Positions 18,182 to 26,742 of a DNA stretch of 64,000 nt are shown here, piece by piece. The notes beneath the pieces are model-generated. The model searched no databases and had not been told where the DNA came from. It saw only the letters and a program-made list of their open reading frames with translations. The DNA comes from Halobaculum sp. CBA1158. Its GTDB lineage: Archaea; Halobacteriota; Halobacteria; Halobacteriales; Haloferacaceae. Made by a program: the position numbers and the translations under genes. Position 1 is the stretch's first letter. The number at the start of each line of letters is the position of its first letter. The stretch is from contig NZ_CP090371.1 of NCBI RefSeq assembly GCF_021431925.1, positions 868,001 through 932,000 on the forward strand, given 5' to 3'.

Positions 18182-18808
18182 TTACTCGTCAGGGTACTTC
18201 GGCTCGCGGCGCTCGGCGCGCGCGAGCGCACGCTCGATCACGTCGCGCACGGAGTCGCCCGCGGGGTCCGCGTGAAACGGCCCGCCGTGGCCCGCGTACA
18301 TCGACTCGACGGAGTCGGGGAGCCGATCGAGCAGGTCGCGCAGGCTCTCGATGAGGCGCTCGCGGGACTGGCCGGCCATGTCGGTCCGACCGAAGGAGCC
18401 GTCGTCGAACGCGCCGTCGTCGTACACGACCACGTCGCCCGAGAACAGCGCCGTCTCGGCGACGAACGAGACGTGATCGCCGGCGTGGCCGGGCGTGTAC
18501 ACCACTTCGGCCGTCTCGTCGCCGATCTCGACTTCGTCGCCGTCCTCGAGCGCGTGGTCGCGTCGCGGGTGGTCGCCGTACGCGAACAGGTCAGCGTCGT
18601 AGGCGTCGAGGACGGCGTCGAGTTCGCCGACGTGGTCGTGGTGTTGATGGGTGAGGATCACCCGGTCCACGGCGTCGGTGTGCTCGGCGAGCACGTCGAC
18701 GACGCCCGGCATCGTCCCCGCGTCGACGAGCGTCGGCACCGCGCCGTCGACGAAGTACGCGTTACAGGTGAACTCCTCGGCGTCGGCCGTGACATTGACC
18801 GCGTCCAT
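18182..18808 (-). CDS. Metallo-beta-lactamase fold hydrolase (glyoxalase II-like)
   Basis: 208 residues from ATG 18808. The zinc motif THQHHDHVGEL (His54, His56, Asp58, His59) is followed by TPGHAGDHVS, the FSGDVVVYDDG metal aspartate, and the terminal AGHGGPFHADP histidine. The overall plan matches hydroxyacylglutathione hydrolase-type MBL proteins; haloarchaea lack glutathione, so the thiol ester substrate is unknown. It is convergent with L40e, 133 nt away with nothing recognised between. Confidence 0.9.
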   Translation of the reverse strand: MDAVNVTADAEEFTCNAYFVDGAVPTLVDAGTMPGVVDVLAEHTDAVDRVILTHQHHDHVGELDAVLDAYDADLFAYGDHPRRDHALEDGDEVEIGDETAEVVYTPGHAGDHVSFVAETALFSGDVVVYDDGAFDDGSFGRTDMAGQSRERLIESLRDLLDRLPDSVESMYAGHGGPFHADPAGDSVRDVIERALARAERREPKYPDE

Positions 18809-18940
18809 GTCCCGACCGTGGGTCGCCGTGCCTAAAAGCCGACCTGCCACGGCAGCTGAGACGTGCGGACGACGCGGCTGTGGTATCGGCCATATTCACC
18901 CCTACGCTTTTTAGTGAATACGCAATAGTGTAATCCGTAC

Positions 18941-19111
18941 ATGGGCTTCGGGAGCTACGACGAATCCGAGCAGTCGAATCAGGAGATCGATTCCGACCTC
19001 GACGACGAAACCGTGGATTCGGATGGCGAGACCCACGACGGCGACGTCGAGTTCGAGATCGGAGCTTCGAACGACGAGCTTCTCGACAAACTCGAGGAGA
19101 TCAAGGACTGA
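18941..19111 (+). CDS. Small acidic haloarchaeal protein (DUF5786-like)
   Basis: 56 residues beginning MGFGSYDESEQSNQEI and ending LLDKLEEIKD. The protein is very acidic, with a central Asp-rich linker and a C-terminal amphipathic helix. The MGFGSYDESEQ start is what I recall of the haloarchaeal DUF5786 family. A TATA-like TTTTTAGTGAA lies at about 18908-18918, so the transcript is probably leaderless or nearly so. It is followed 15 nt later by the DUF99 gene, so they may be one unit. Confidence 0.85.
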   Translation: MGFGSYDESEQSNQEIDSDLDDETVDSDGETHDGDVEFEIGASNDELLDKLEEIKD

Positions 19112-19126
19112 CGCCGCCGGCGACCC

Positions 19127-19786
19127 GTGAAGTCCGGCACTCGCGCGCTCGGCATCGCCGTCTCGTCGACCGACGGTGCGAGCGCCGACGCCGAAACCGA
19201 GGCGAGTGACGGAGTCGAGATCGGCACAGCCACGGCAACCGTCGCGGGCGCGGTCGTCCGGGTCGACCGCGCCGTCGACGGACTCGCCTTCTCGACGTGT
19301 TCGATCGGCGGCACCGACGCGACCGCCGCCGTGATCGACTGCTTCGACCGACTCGACCGCGAGGACGTTCGCCACCTCCTGATCGCCGGCGTCGCTCCCG
19401 CGTGGTTCAACGTCGTCGACCTCGCCGCTGTGCGGGCGGCCACCGACCGGCCGGTCGTCGCCGTCTCCTTCGAGGCCAGCGACGGCCTCGCCCCGACCCT
19501 CCGCGAGCAGTTCTCCGGCGGGGCGCTCGCACGCCGTCTCGCGACCTACGAGTCGCTGCCCGAGCGAGTTCCCGTTCGACTGGACAGCGATGGCGACGAC
19601 CCGACTGCCGTCGCTCCCGACCTCTGGGTCCGAGCCGTCGGCGTCGACGGGGAACGCGCCCGGCGACTCGTGCGCGCGCACACCCCGGCCGGCCGACGCC
19701 GGCCGGAGCCGCTCCGGGTCGCACGGGTGGCGGCGCGTGCCGGGCGGTCGTACCTCGACTCCCCGGATCCGCCGGACCGGGAGTGA
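19127..19786 (+). CDS. DUF99 family protein (endonuclease V-like fold)
   Basis: 219 residues from a GTG start. DUF99 proteins share the endonuclease V/RNase H-like fold; their cellular role is not established. The pattern LGIAVSSTDG, VRVDRAVDGLAFSTCSIGGTDAT, LLIAGVAPAWFNVVDL and RPVVAVSFEAS fits. The TGA at 19784 is followed in the same frame by 41 further acidic codons (DADAAGGSAEDSVGDDD...) up to a TAG at 19912, suggesting a C-terminal tail cut off by a stop. Next downstream is a uracil-DNA glycosylase, so a DNA repair link is possible. Confidence 0.88.
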   Translation: MKSGTRALGIAVSSTDGASADAETEASDGVEIGTATATVAGAVVRVDRAVDGLAFSTCSIGGTDATAAVIDCFDRLDREDVRHLLIAGVAPAWFNVVDLAAVRAATDRPVVAVSFEASDGLAPTLREQFSGGALARRLATYESLPERVPVRLDSDGDDPTAVAPDLWVRAVGVDGERARRLVRAHTPAGRRRPEPLRVARVAARAGRSYLDSPDPPDRE

Positions 19787-19942
19787 GATGCGGACGCGGC
19801 CGGTGGAAGCGCGGAGGACAGCGTCGGCGACGACGACGTTGCCGGCGACGTCATCGGTGACGGCGACGGCACCGACAACAGTGACGGTGGCACGGTCGAG
19901 GGAGACGGGTAGGTTTACCTCCGCGGCGGGTCGCGTTCCGGT

Positions 19943-20554
19943 ATGAGCGAGCAGTCGCTTGACGGGGACCTGTGCGTGACCGACTGCGAGCGCTGTCCGG
20001 CGCTGGTCGAGTCTCGCTCACGCATCGTCGACGGCGTCGGTCCGAGCGACGCCGACCTCGTGTTCGTCGGCGAGGCCCCCGGCGCGAACGAGGACGAGGC
20101 GGGCGAACCGTTCGTCGGGCGCTCGGGAACCGTCCTCGACGACGCGCTCCGCGACGCGGGGGTGGCGCGTTCGGACGTCCGAATCACCAACTGCGTCCGG
20201 TGTCGCCCGCCGGACAACCGCGACCCGCACGCGGACGAACTGGCGAACTGCCGGGGCTACCTCGCGGCCGAACTCGAGCGCCTCGACCCCGAACTCGTGG
20301 TCACGCTCGGGAAGGTCCCGTCCCAGCACCTCCTCGACCGCTCGGTCGCCGTGACCCAGGAGGCGGGCGAGGTGTTCGACGCCCGCGTCGGCGACGCGAC
20401 GGTTCGACTGCTGGTGTGTCTCCATCCGGCGGCGACGCTGTACGACCGGAGCCAGGCGGACGCGTTCGAGGAGACGATCCGGCAGGCGACGGCGCTCGCG
20501 GGGCTGACCGACGGCGACGGCGCGAACGGGCAGTCGCGGCTGGGCGACTACTGA
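19943..20554 (+). CDS. udg: Uracil-DNA glycosylase, family 4 (Fe-S)
   Basis: 203 residues. It removes uracil from DNA. Family 4 hallmarks: the catalytic region GEAPGANEDEAGEPFVGRSG (about 44-63) and the HPAA motif in LHPAATLYD. Four cysteines positioned like the [4Fe-4S] ligands of Thermus UDGa are present (Cys15, Cys18, Cys87, Cys103; spacing 3 and 16). The C-terminal tail is short and glycine/acid-rich. An AT-rich GGTTTACC lies about 30 nt upstream. Confidence 0.94.
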   Translation: MSEQSLDGDLCVTDCERCPALVESRSRIVDGVGPSDADLVFVGEAPGANEDEAGEPFVGRSGTVLDDALRDAGVARSDVRITNCVRCRPPDNRDPHADELANCRGYLAAELERLDPELVVTLGKVPSQHLLDRSVAVTQEAGEVFDARVGDATVRLLVCLHPAATLYDRSQADAFEETIRQATALAGLTDGDGANGQSRLGDY

Positions 20555-20556
20555 TC

Positions 20557-21291
20557 TCACTCCCCCTCGGACGACGGGCGACTCGGTTCCTCGTCGGCCG
20601 ACGGGCGACCCCGCTCCTCGTCGGCCGACAGGTCGCGTCTGCCTCGCCACATTGCCCCGACGGCGAGGCCGAACGCCAACCCGGAGAGGTGGCCGCCGTT
20701 CACGCCGGCGGGCGCGCCCGGCAGGCTCACGAAGAGGTTGCCCGCGACCTCGACGACCGACGACAGCCCGACGATCGCGGCGACGACATCGAGCGGCGAG
20801 CAGTCGCGCCGGTGTCTGAGTCCGCGGACGAGCGCGAACCCGCCCAGGGCGTACCCCAGGCCGCTGATGCCGTAGAAGGCGACCCGCGACTCGGGGCTGT
20901 ACGCCAGTAACACGGCGTAGCCGACGCCCAGGGTGAGCAGCGCGCCCGTCACGACGAACAGCCAGTAGCCTCGCGGCGAGAAGTGTCGCTCCTGTGGAGC
21001 CAGCACGACCAGCACGAGCGCGTTCGAGAGGAAGTGCGGGGCCCCGCGATGGAGGAACAACGAGAGGAGATACACCGCGTCGTCACCGGTGAGAAACAGG
21101 AACGCCGTCAGCGCCCGGACCGACGGCGCGCCGGTGAGATACGCCCCGGCGACCTGCAGCAGGAACACGACTGAGGTCAGCGCGACCAGCGCGAGCGTCG
21201 TCCGCGTTCGGGCCGCCCGATACTCCCGGACCAGCGCGGAGACGAACGCGCGGAAGTCGTCGGGCGGATCCGTTCGCCCGTCAGTTGCCAT
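20557..21291 (-). CDS. Rhomboid family intramembrane serine protease
   Basis: 244 residues with six or seven hydrophobic helices. The catalytic elements are visible: HRGAPHFLSNALV (His/Asn oxyanion helix), the serine motif GISGLGYALGG and the second catalytic histidine in VNGGHLSGLAFGLAVG. It cleaves within transmembrane segments. The C-terminus is an acidic repeat, RDLSADEERGRPSADEEPSR. The start ATG 21291 was chosen because the open frame above it belongs to the L15e shadow. The gene ends 2 nt from udg, convergently. Confidence 0.9.
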   Translation of the reverse strand: MATDGRTDPPDDFRAFVSALVREYRAARTRTTLALVALTSVVFLLQVAGAYLTGAPSVRALTAFLFLTGDDAVYLLSLFLHRGAPHFLSNALVLVVLAPQERHFSPRGYWLFVVTGALLTLGVGYAVLLAYSPESRVAFYGISGLGYALGGFALVRGLRHRRDCSPLDVVAAIVGLSSVVEVAGNLFVSLPGAPAGVNGGHLSGLAFGLAVGAMWRGRRDLSADEERGRPSADEEPSRPSSEGE

Positions 21292-21392
21292 CGTCCTCGC
21301 CTCGGGGGCAGACGCCCTTAGCACTTGCTCGGCGAGGCGGTCGCTGGCGGACGGTGCGGTCGGAAGAATCTCGAGGCGAGAGCCCGGTACCG

Positions 21393-21983
21393 TTACTTGC
21401 CGCCGCGGTCGCCGCTGGAGACGGACGGCCGGGTCTTCTCGGTTCCCTTGCCGCGCTGGCTCAGGCCGCGGTTGCTCTTGCCCGCGTTCGTGAGCCCGCG
21501 GAACGCGCGACCCTTCTGGGAGTCGTCGCAGATCCAGTTGAGTTCGTCGTCGTTCTCGATCGCGGGGTGCTCGGGGTCGACGAGGATCACCTCGGTCCAC
21601 TTCTGGGAGCCGTCCTGGCCCACCGAGTAGGAGGCGAGCACGCGGAGGTTCGGGAACTTCCGCGAGACGCGCTCCTCGCCGATGCGCTGGATGGACTTCC
21701 GGCGACCGATGCGGTTGACGCCCTGGCGCTTCGTCCGGCGGCCGGCCTTGTGGCGCTGCTTGCGCGCGCCGCCCTTGCGGACGGAGACGCGCGCCATCAC
21801 GACGCCCTGCTTGGCCTTGTAGCCGAGTTCGCGCGCCTTGTCGAGGCGGGTCGGCCGGTCGATCCGGACGATCGCCCCCTCGTCGCGCCACTCCTGCTTG
21901 CGCTGCCACTGCAGTTCCGCGAGCTTGCCCTCGTCCTGGTTCCGCCAGGCTTCCTTGATGTGGGAGTAGAAGCTTCGTGCCAT
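21393..21983 (-). CDS. rpl15e: 50S ribosomal protein L15e
   Basis: 196 residues starting MARSFYSHIKEAWRNQDEGK. It matches archaeal/eukaryal L15e end to end: RVSVRKGGARKQRHKAGRR in the basic core, LRVLASYSVGQDGS, and the RGLTNAGKSNRGL tail. It sits in the large subunit near the peptide exit region. An in-frame upstream Met exists (22043) but adds 20 residues outside the family. The rhomboid gene follows on the same strand after 101 nt. Confidence 0.97.
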   Translation of the reverse strand: MARSFYSHIKEAWRNQDEGKLAELQWQRKQEWRDEGAIVRIDRPTRLDKARELGYKAKQGVVMARVSVRKGGARKQRHKAGRRTKRQGVNRIGRRKSIQRIGEERVSRKFPNLRVLASYSVGQDGSQKWTEVILVDPEHPAIENDDELNWICDDSQKGRAFRGLTNAGKSNRGLSQRGKGTEKTRPSVSSGDRGGK

Positions 21984-22194
21984 TGGTGGTCTCCGCGGGC
22001 GCTTGCGATTCAGCCGCGTCGAGGAACCCCCGAGCGGCCACATTTCGTCCCGGCGTACCGGGTGCCCGCCGGCGGCCCACCTGCCGGCGAGTTACCCGTA
22101 GTTCCGCGCTCGCGCTGTTAAGGGCTACGTTTCTCCTCCTCCGGCGGTCGAGGGCTCTGCGGACGCGTCGCAGTCGCGGAGATCGCGTCCCCGC

Positions 22195-23016
22195 TCAGCC
22201 GTCGCAGGTGAACGTCACCCGCTCTCGGTCGCCTCCCTGCGTCGTCCGGCCGGTGACGGTCACCTCGCCGATCTCGTCGGTGGCGGGGACGTGGGTGCCC
22301 GCGCAGGCGGTTCGGTCGAACGGGCCGCCGTCGCCCGCGGTTCCGCCGTCACCGTCACCGTCGTCGCCACCACCGATCTCGACGATTCGAAGCTCGGTGA
22401 TCGAGTCGGGAAGCAGGTCGATCCGGGTCCGTTCGGTGTCGAGTTCCGCCTCCGCGACCTCGCGGTCCATCGTGTAGTGGCGCACCGGAAGCCCGTCCTC
22501 GACGAGGCCGTTCATGCGCGCCTCCACGTCGGCGAGGTCGGTCTCGGTGAACTTCGGGTACTCGGCGTCGAGGCGAGCGCGGTCGGCGTACAGCTGGTTG
22601 CCGACGGTCCGGGCGTCGAACTCGTCCAACAGCACCGCCGAGAGGAGGTGCTGTGCGGTGTGATACCGCATGTGTGCGTATCGTCGATCCCAGTCGAGTT
22701 CCCCCCGGACGACGGTCCCTTCCGGCGGTGCCGGCCCGTCGAGGTGGTGGTAGATCGTGTCCGTCTTCTCCACGTCGCCGACGGAGAACTCGTCCCCGGC
22801 GGAGACCCGCCCGCTCGACGCGTCGGCCGCATCGTCCGCCGCGTCCGCGTCGCTACCCGGATCGACGACTCGAAGCGTCCCCGTGTCGTTCGGCTGGCCC
22901 CCGCCGGTCGGATAGAAGTGCGTGCGGTCGAGGACGACCCGGTCGTCGAGCGCGCGCTCGACGGTCGCCTCGAACTCCCGGACGGTGCTGTCGGCGAGGT
23001 ACAGTTGCTCGGTCAC
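22195..23016 (-). CDS. alaX: Alanyl-tRNA editing protein AlaX
   Basis: 273 residues from a GTG at 23016 (VTEQLYLADSTVREFEATVERA). AlaX removes mischarged Ser or Gly from tRNA-Ala in trans. It has the zinc motif of the AlaRS editing domain, HTAQHLLSAVL (HxxxH) and CAGTHVP (CxxxH), and the N-terminal THFYPTGGGQPNDTG, which marks the longer AlaX type with the beta-barrel domain. An acidic insert (about residues 55-75) interrupts the beta-barrel part, as often in haloarchaea. The longer frame to 23154 lacks family similarity. Confidence 0.93.
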   Translation of the reverse strand: MTEQLYLADSTVREFEATVERALDDRVVLDRTHFYPTGGGQPNDTGTLRVVDPGSDADAADDAADASSGRVSAGDEFSVGDVEKTDTIYHHLDGPAPPEGTVVRGELDWDRRYAHMRYHTAQHLLSAVLLDEFDARTVGNQLYADRARLDAEYPKFTETDLADVEARMNGLVEDGLPVRHYTMDREVAEAELDTERTRIDLLPDSITELRIVEIGGGDDGDGDGGTAGDGGPFDRTACAGTHVPATDEIGEVTVTGRTTQGGDRERVTFTCDG

Positions 23017-23160
23017 GTCGTCTCGAAGCCGGGGAGCGGACTTAGCCGTTGGCCACCCGGAACGCGACGCGCCCGTCGACGGCGTCGGCGACCGAGCGCG
23101 GTCGTCGTCGGCCGCACCTGTCGTAACGACTAAGAACGGAACGGGCCCTATCATTCCGTA

Positions 23161-23229
23161 ATGAGAACGACGTACGTCTCTTTCGACTCGACCGACTACA
23201 GGAGGTGGGTGCCGTGGGCGTCGAAATAA
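23161..23229 (+). CDS. Possible 22-residue leader peptide before the HD gene
   Basis: ATG 23161 opens a frame of 22 codons (start MRTTYVSF, end WASK) that ends in TAA at 23229, overlapping the HD gene start (GTG 23214) by 16 nt. A TATA-like GACTAAGAA lies about 30-35 nt upstream, so the ATG may be at the very 5' end of the transcript. The Shine-Dalgarno GGAGGTG of the HD gene lies inside it. Leader-peptide role is an inference. Confidence 0.3.
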   Translation: MRTTYVSFDSTDYRRWVPWASK

Positions 23230-23927
23230 AGGGCTCGCGGGTCACCGCCGAGGAGTTCGCGGACATGGAGCACTTCGTCCGCGAGTACCTCGCCGCCTCC
23301 GTCGAGAGCGAGGACGACGGCGGCCGGATGCGCTGGTACCCGTGGCACTCCGCGGAGTACCGCTTCAACCACATCCTGAACGTCGTCGACATCGCCGAGG
23401 AGATCGCGGCCAAAGAGGGTGCAGACACCGACGTGGTGCGCGTGGCCGCGCTGTTTCACGACGTGTCGAAGCTCGAGGCCGACCAAGACGTCCACGCCGA
23501 GGAGGGCGCGCGCGTCGCCCGACAGTACCTCGAGACCCGCGGCGACTACCCCGAGTCGTTCATCTCGGCGGTGTGCTCCTCGGTCGAGGACCACTCCTAC
23601 CAGGGGCCGCTCTCGGACCTCGCGCTGGAGACCCGGTGTCTGATCGAGGCGGACCTCCTCGACAAGGTCGGCGCGAACGGCACCGCCCTCATGGTCCTCC
23701 GCATGGGCTACGAGGCGCGCACGCACATGGACGCCGCCGAGATGGTCCAGCGCGTGCTGGAGCGCGGCCGCGAGCACGCCTCGCGCGTCGAGAGCGACAC
23801 CGCCGAGTCGATCGCCCACGAGCGACTCAAGCGCGTGCGCTGGTTCCGCGAGTGGCTGGAGGAGGAGGTCGCGCGAATGGACCGCGACCGCGACGATGTC
23901 GGCGACAGCGACCGCGACGACGACTGA
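23214..23927 (+). CDS. HD domain phosphohydrolase
   Basis: 237 residues. The HD signature is intact: H in FNHILNVVD, FHDVSKLE (HD pair), H in the VEDHSYQ region and D in IEADLLDKVG. Such proteins are metal-dependent phosphohydrolases acting on nucleotides or cyclic nucleotides; the substrate is unknown. GTG 23214 is preferred because a perfect GGAGGTG lies 7 nt upstream (23201-23207), unusual among the mostly leaderless genes here; GTG 23205 is the alternative. The C-terminus is an Asp/Arg-alternating acidic tail (DRDRDDVGDSDRDDD). Confidence 0.88.
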   Translation: MGVEIKGSRVTAEEFADMEHFVREYLAASVESEDDGGRMRWYPWHSAEYRFNHILNVVDIAEEIAAKEGADTDVVRVAALFHDVSKLEADQDVHAEEGARVARQYLETRGDYPESFISAVCSSVEDHSYQGPLSDLALETRCLIEADLLDKVGANGTALMVLRMGYEARTHMDAAEMVQRVLERGREHASRVESDTAESIAHERLKRVRWFREWLEEEVARMDRDRDDVGDSDRDDD

Positions 23928-24052
23928 GTCGAGGTCGACGACCGCACCGCGACAGCGCCCGCGACGAACTGAGTCGTCGGCGACGATCGAACCGGACTGC
24001 GACCGCGACAGCGCCGCGGTCGGCGTCTGCGACGCCGCCTACTGCCCGTTCC

Positions 24053-25045
24053 TCAGACCGTATCGAGCACGCCAAGGACGCGCTCTTCGGCCTCGCGGCC
24101 GGGGTCGTGCTCGCTCCCGTCGCGGTCGGCCTCGCTGTGCTCGGCGACGGTGCGCTCCATCGCCTCCGCGAGCGGCGTCGACTCCCAGCCCAGCGCCGCG
24201 AGCTTGCTCGTGTCGAGCACGTGCGGGTACTCGCGGTAGAGGATGAAGTCCTCGGCTTCGAGGTCGGCGGCCGCCAGCTCGCGCTCGCCGGCGTGGACCG
24301 CTTCCACGTCGGTGTCGGCGGCGTCGGCGATCACCTCGACCATCTCCTCCATCGTGACCAGCCGGCGGTCCCCGACGTTGTACGCCTCGCCGGGCTCGCC
24401 CTCCTCGGCGACGATCCGGAGGGCGCTTGCCACGTCCTCGACGTACGCGCGGTGCCAGAGGTTCTGTCCGTCGCCGGGGACGACGACCCGGTCGTGATTC
24501 AGCACGCGGTCGATCCAGTAGTCCAGCCGCTCGGTGTAGTCGTGCGGGCCGTAGACGATGCACGGCCGGACCGCCATCGCGTTCACGCCGTCCTCGGCGG
24601 CCGCGAACACCGCGCGGTCGCCCTCGGCCTTGCGCGGGCCGTACGTCTCGTGGGAGTCGTCGGTCGCCTGCTCGTCGGTACAGGCGCACAGCTCCGTGTC
24701 CTCCTCTCGCTTGGGGATCTCCTCGACGCCGTAGGCGGCCCCCGAGGAGATGTACACGTAGCCGTCCGCGTCGGCGAACAGGTCGGTCGCGACGCGCACG
24801 TCCTCCGGGTAGTAGGCGACGCAGTCGATGACGACGTCGGGGTCGACGGAGAGCTTCGCCGCCCGCAGATCCGTGTCGTCGCGTCGGTCGCCCTCGACGT
24901 GGGTCACCGATTCGTCGTCGGCGAAGGGGTTCTCGTGGTTTCCCCGATTGAAGATCGTCACCTCGTAGCCGTGATCGAGCAGGTCGTCGACGACGTGTCG
25001 CCCGATGAATCGGGTGCCGCCGATGACGAGCGCGGTGTCCGTCAT
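24053..25045 (-). CDS. NAD-dependent epimerase/dehydratase (extended SDR), copy 1
   Basis: 330 residues. The NAD-binding IGGTRFIGRHVVDDLLDHG is at the N-terminus and the catalytic YGPRK (YxxxK) mid-way, with the upstream SSGAAYG serine. It belongs to the atypical extended SDR group used for nucleotide-sugar epimerases or isoflavone-reductase-like enzymes; the substrate is undetermined. It is a diverged tandem copy of the gene at 25095 with conserved blocks such as AVFAAAEDGV, GPHDYTER and GEPGEAYN. The intergenic distance is 49 nt. Confidence 0.9.
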   Translation of the reverse strand: MTDTALVIGGTRFIGRHVVDDLLDHGYEVTIFNRGNHENPFADDESVTHVEGDRRDDTDLRAAKLSVDPDVVIDCVAYYPEDVRVATDLFADADGYVYISSGAAYGVEEIPKREEDTELCACTDEQATDDSHETYGPRKAEGDRAVFAAAEDGVNAMAVRPCIVYGPHDYTERLDYWIDRVLNHDRVVVPGDGQNLWHRAYVEDVASALRIVAEEGEPGEAYNVGDRRLVTMEEMVEVIADAADTDVEAVHAGERELAAADLEAEDFILYREYPHVLDTSKLAALGWESTPLAEAMERTVAEHSEADRDGSEHDPGREAEERVLGVLDTV

Positions 25046-25094
25046 GCACGAGCGGTCGGGTCGACGGCCGAAAAGCCCGCGGATGTCGGCCGTC

Positions 25095-26090
25095 TCAGCC
25101 GTCGTCGAGCGCCTCGAGCACGGCCTCCTCGGTGCGGCGGTCGAGCGACGACTCCGGGCCGGTGACGCCGCCGTCGACGTGCGCGCGAGCCGTCTCGGCG
25201 ACGGACGCCGCAGGCGGCGTCGGCTCCCACCCGAGGGCGGCGAGCTTCTCGGTCGCGACCAGCGCCGGCCGGGGCGTGTACAGCGGGACCGACTCCGGCT
25301 CCACGTCGTGGGCGGCCAGTTCGCGCTCGCCGGCGTGCACCGGCTCCACGGCGGTGTCGAGCGCCGCGGCGATCAGCTCCAGCGACCGATCCAGCGAGTA
25401 GGCCGAGCGGTCGGCGGCGTTGTACGCCTCGCCCGGCTCGCCCTCCTCGGCGACCAGCAGGAGCGCGTCGGCGAGGTCGCGCACGAACACCCGGTGGAGC
25501 AGCGACCCGCCGTCGCCGGGGACGAGCACGCGCTCGTGTTCGGCCACGCGGTTCACCCAGTAGCCGAACCGCTCGGTGTAGTCGTGGGGGCCCTGCACGA
25601 GCATCGGACGGACCGCCATCGCCTCGACGCCGTCCTCGGCGGCCGCGAACACCGCGCGGTCGCACTCGGCCTTGCGGGGCCCGTACGTCTCGGCCGAGTC
25701 GTCCTCCTCCTGATCCGGCTCGCAGGGGTGCAGCGCCGTCTCGCCCTCGCGCATCGGTACGTCGCCGCCCGCGTACGCCGACCCCGAGGAGACGTACACG
25801 TAGCGCGCGTCGGCGAACACCGTCGTCGCCTCGCGCACCTCTCCCGGGTGGAGGCCGACGAAGTCGACCACCACGTCGGGGTCGACGGCGTCGCGGGCGT
25901 CCACGAGCGCCGCGCGCTCGGTCCGGTCGCCGGTCCGGTTCGAGACGCCCTCGCGGTCGACGAACGGGTCGTCGTGTTCGCCGCGGGTGAGCGTCGTCAC
26001 CTCGTAGCCGGCCTCGAGAAACGCCTCGACGGTGTGGCGGCCGATGAACCGGGTCCCGCCGATGAACAGGGCGGCGTCGTATCTGGTCAC
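25095..26090 (-). CDS. NAD-dependent epimerase/dehydratase (extended SDR), copy 2
   Basis: 331 residues. It has the same plan as its downstream neighbour: FIGGTRFIGRHTVEAFLEAG (nucleotide binding), VSSGSAYAGG and YGPRKAECD (catalytic), VQGPHDYTERFGYW, and VHAGERELAAHDVEPE. The two differ mostly in the C-terminal substrate-binding half, so they probably act on different sugars or have diverged in role. Transcription likely runs from copy 2 into copy 1. Confidence 0.9.
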   Translation of the reverse strand: MTRYDAALFIGGTRFIGRHTVEAFLEAGYEVTTLTRGEHDDPFVDREGVSNRTGDRTERAALVDARDAVDPDVVVDFVGLHPGEVREATTVFADARYVYVSSGSAYAGGDVPMREGETALHPCEPDQEEDDSAETYGPRKAECDRAVFAAAEDGVEAMAVRPMLVQGPHDYTERFGYWVNRVAEHERVLVPGDGGSLLHRVFVRDLADALLLVAEEGEPGEAYNAADRSAYSLDRSLELIAAALDTAVEPVHAGERELAAHDVEPESVPLYTPRPALVATEKLAALGWEPTPPAASVAETARAHVDGGVTGPESSLDRRTEEAVLEALDDG

Positions 26091-26216
26091 GGACTCCGGT
26101 TCGGCGGCGGCGACAAAGCCGTTTGGCTCCCGGCCGGACGCGTGCTCGAGGGGAGTAAGCGTGGACCGTCGACCGCGGCGCTGCCCTCGGCCGGTCCGGG
26201 CTCGGCCGGTCCCGGC

Positions 26217-26669
26217 TCAGACGATCTGGCCCCAGAGCGGTTCGATCAGGAAGAAGAACGCCTGGTAGCCAGCGTACACGACGACGAGCCCGGAGGCGAC
26301 GATCGCGCCCTTGGGCTTGTCGAGTGCCATGTCGTTGCGCGCCTCGACGCGCCGGGACTCGTACTCGAAGAAGTCGGCGACGACCGTCCCGACGACGAGC
26401 ACGGACAGCACCATGCCGCCGTGGGGCTCGACGATCATGAACGCGAACGCCAGCGCCATCATCAGGAAGTTCGTCGCCTCGTGCGGGAGGTACCGCGACA
26501 GCGCCTCGTCGCCGTCGCCCTCCTCGGCGGCGCGCTCGAAGTTCCACTGTGCGAGCAGCCGAGTCCCGATGTTGGCGAGCACGACAACGAGGATGACGTA
26601 CGGCAGCACCCCCGCCACGGACTCCAGCGCCCCGAGCGGGACGAGGAACTCAAGCGGTGACGGTAACAT
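26217..26669 (-). CDS. Haloarchaeal four-helix membrane protein, unknown function
   Basis: 150 residues from ATG 26669 (MLPSPLEFLVPLGALESV). Four hydrophobic segments: about 14-34, 60-78, 82-98 and 118-140. Between the first and second is the polar segment FERAAEEGDGDEALSRYLPHEATN, which looks like a family signature (I recall a haloarchaeal DUF of this form, possibly DUF7313, unverified). An AT-rich CTTCTAATGAG lies about 25-30 nt upstream on the minus strand, pointing to a leaderless transcript. Confidence 0.7.
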   Translation of the reverse strand: MLPSPLEFLVPLGALESVAGVLPYVILVVVLANIGTRLLAQWNFERAAEEGDGDEALSRYLPHEATNFLMMALAFAFMIVEPHGGMVLSVLVVGTVVADFFEYESRRVEARNDMALDKPKGAIVASGLVVVYAGYQAFFFLIEPLWGQIV

Positions 26670-26742
26670 ACGCGTACGTCGGTCCACGACTCATTAGAAG
26701 CTTTCCAATCCCGTGCGGGGTCGCCGGCGGGCCGTCCGACGG

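Noticed and set aside
19784-19786. TGA in the DUF99 frame read as selenocysteine
   Set aside because: Haloarchaea are not known to use selenocysteine, and no conserved Cys position or SECIS-like structure is evident.
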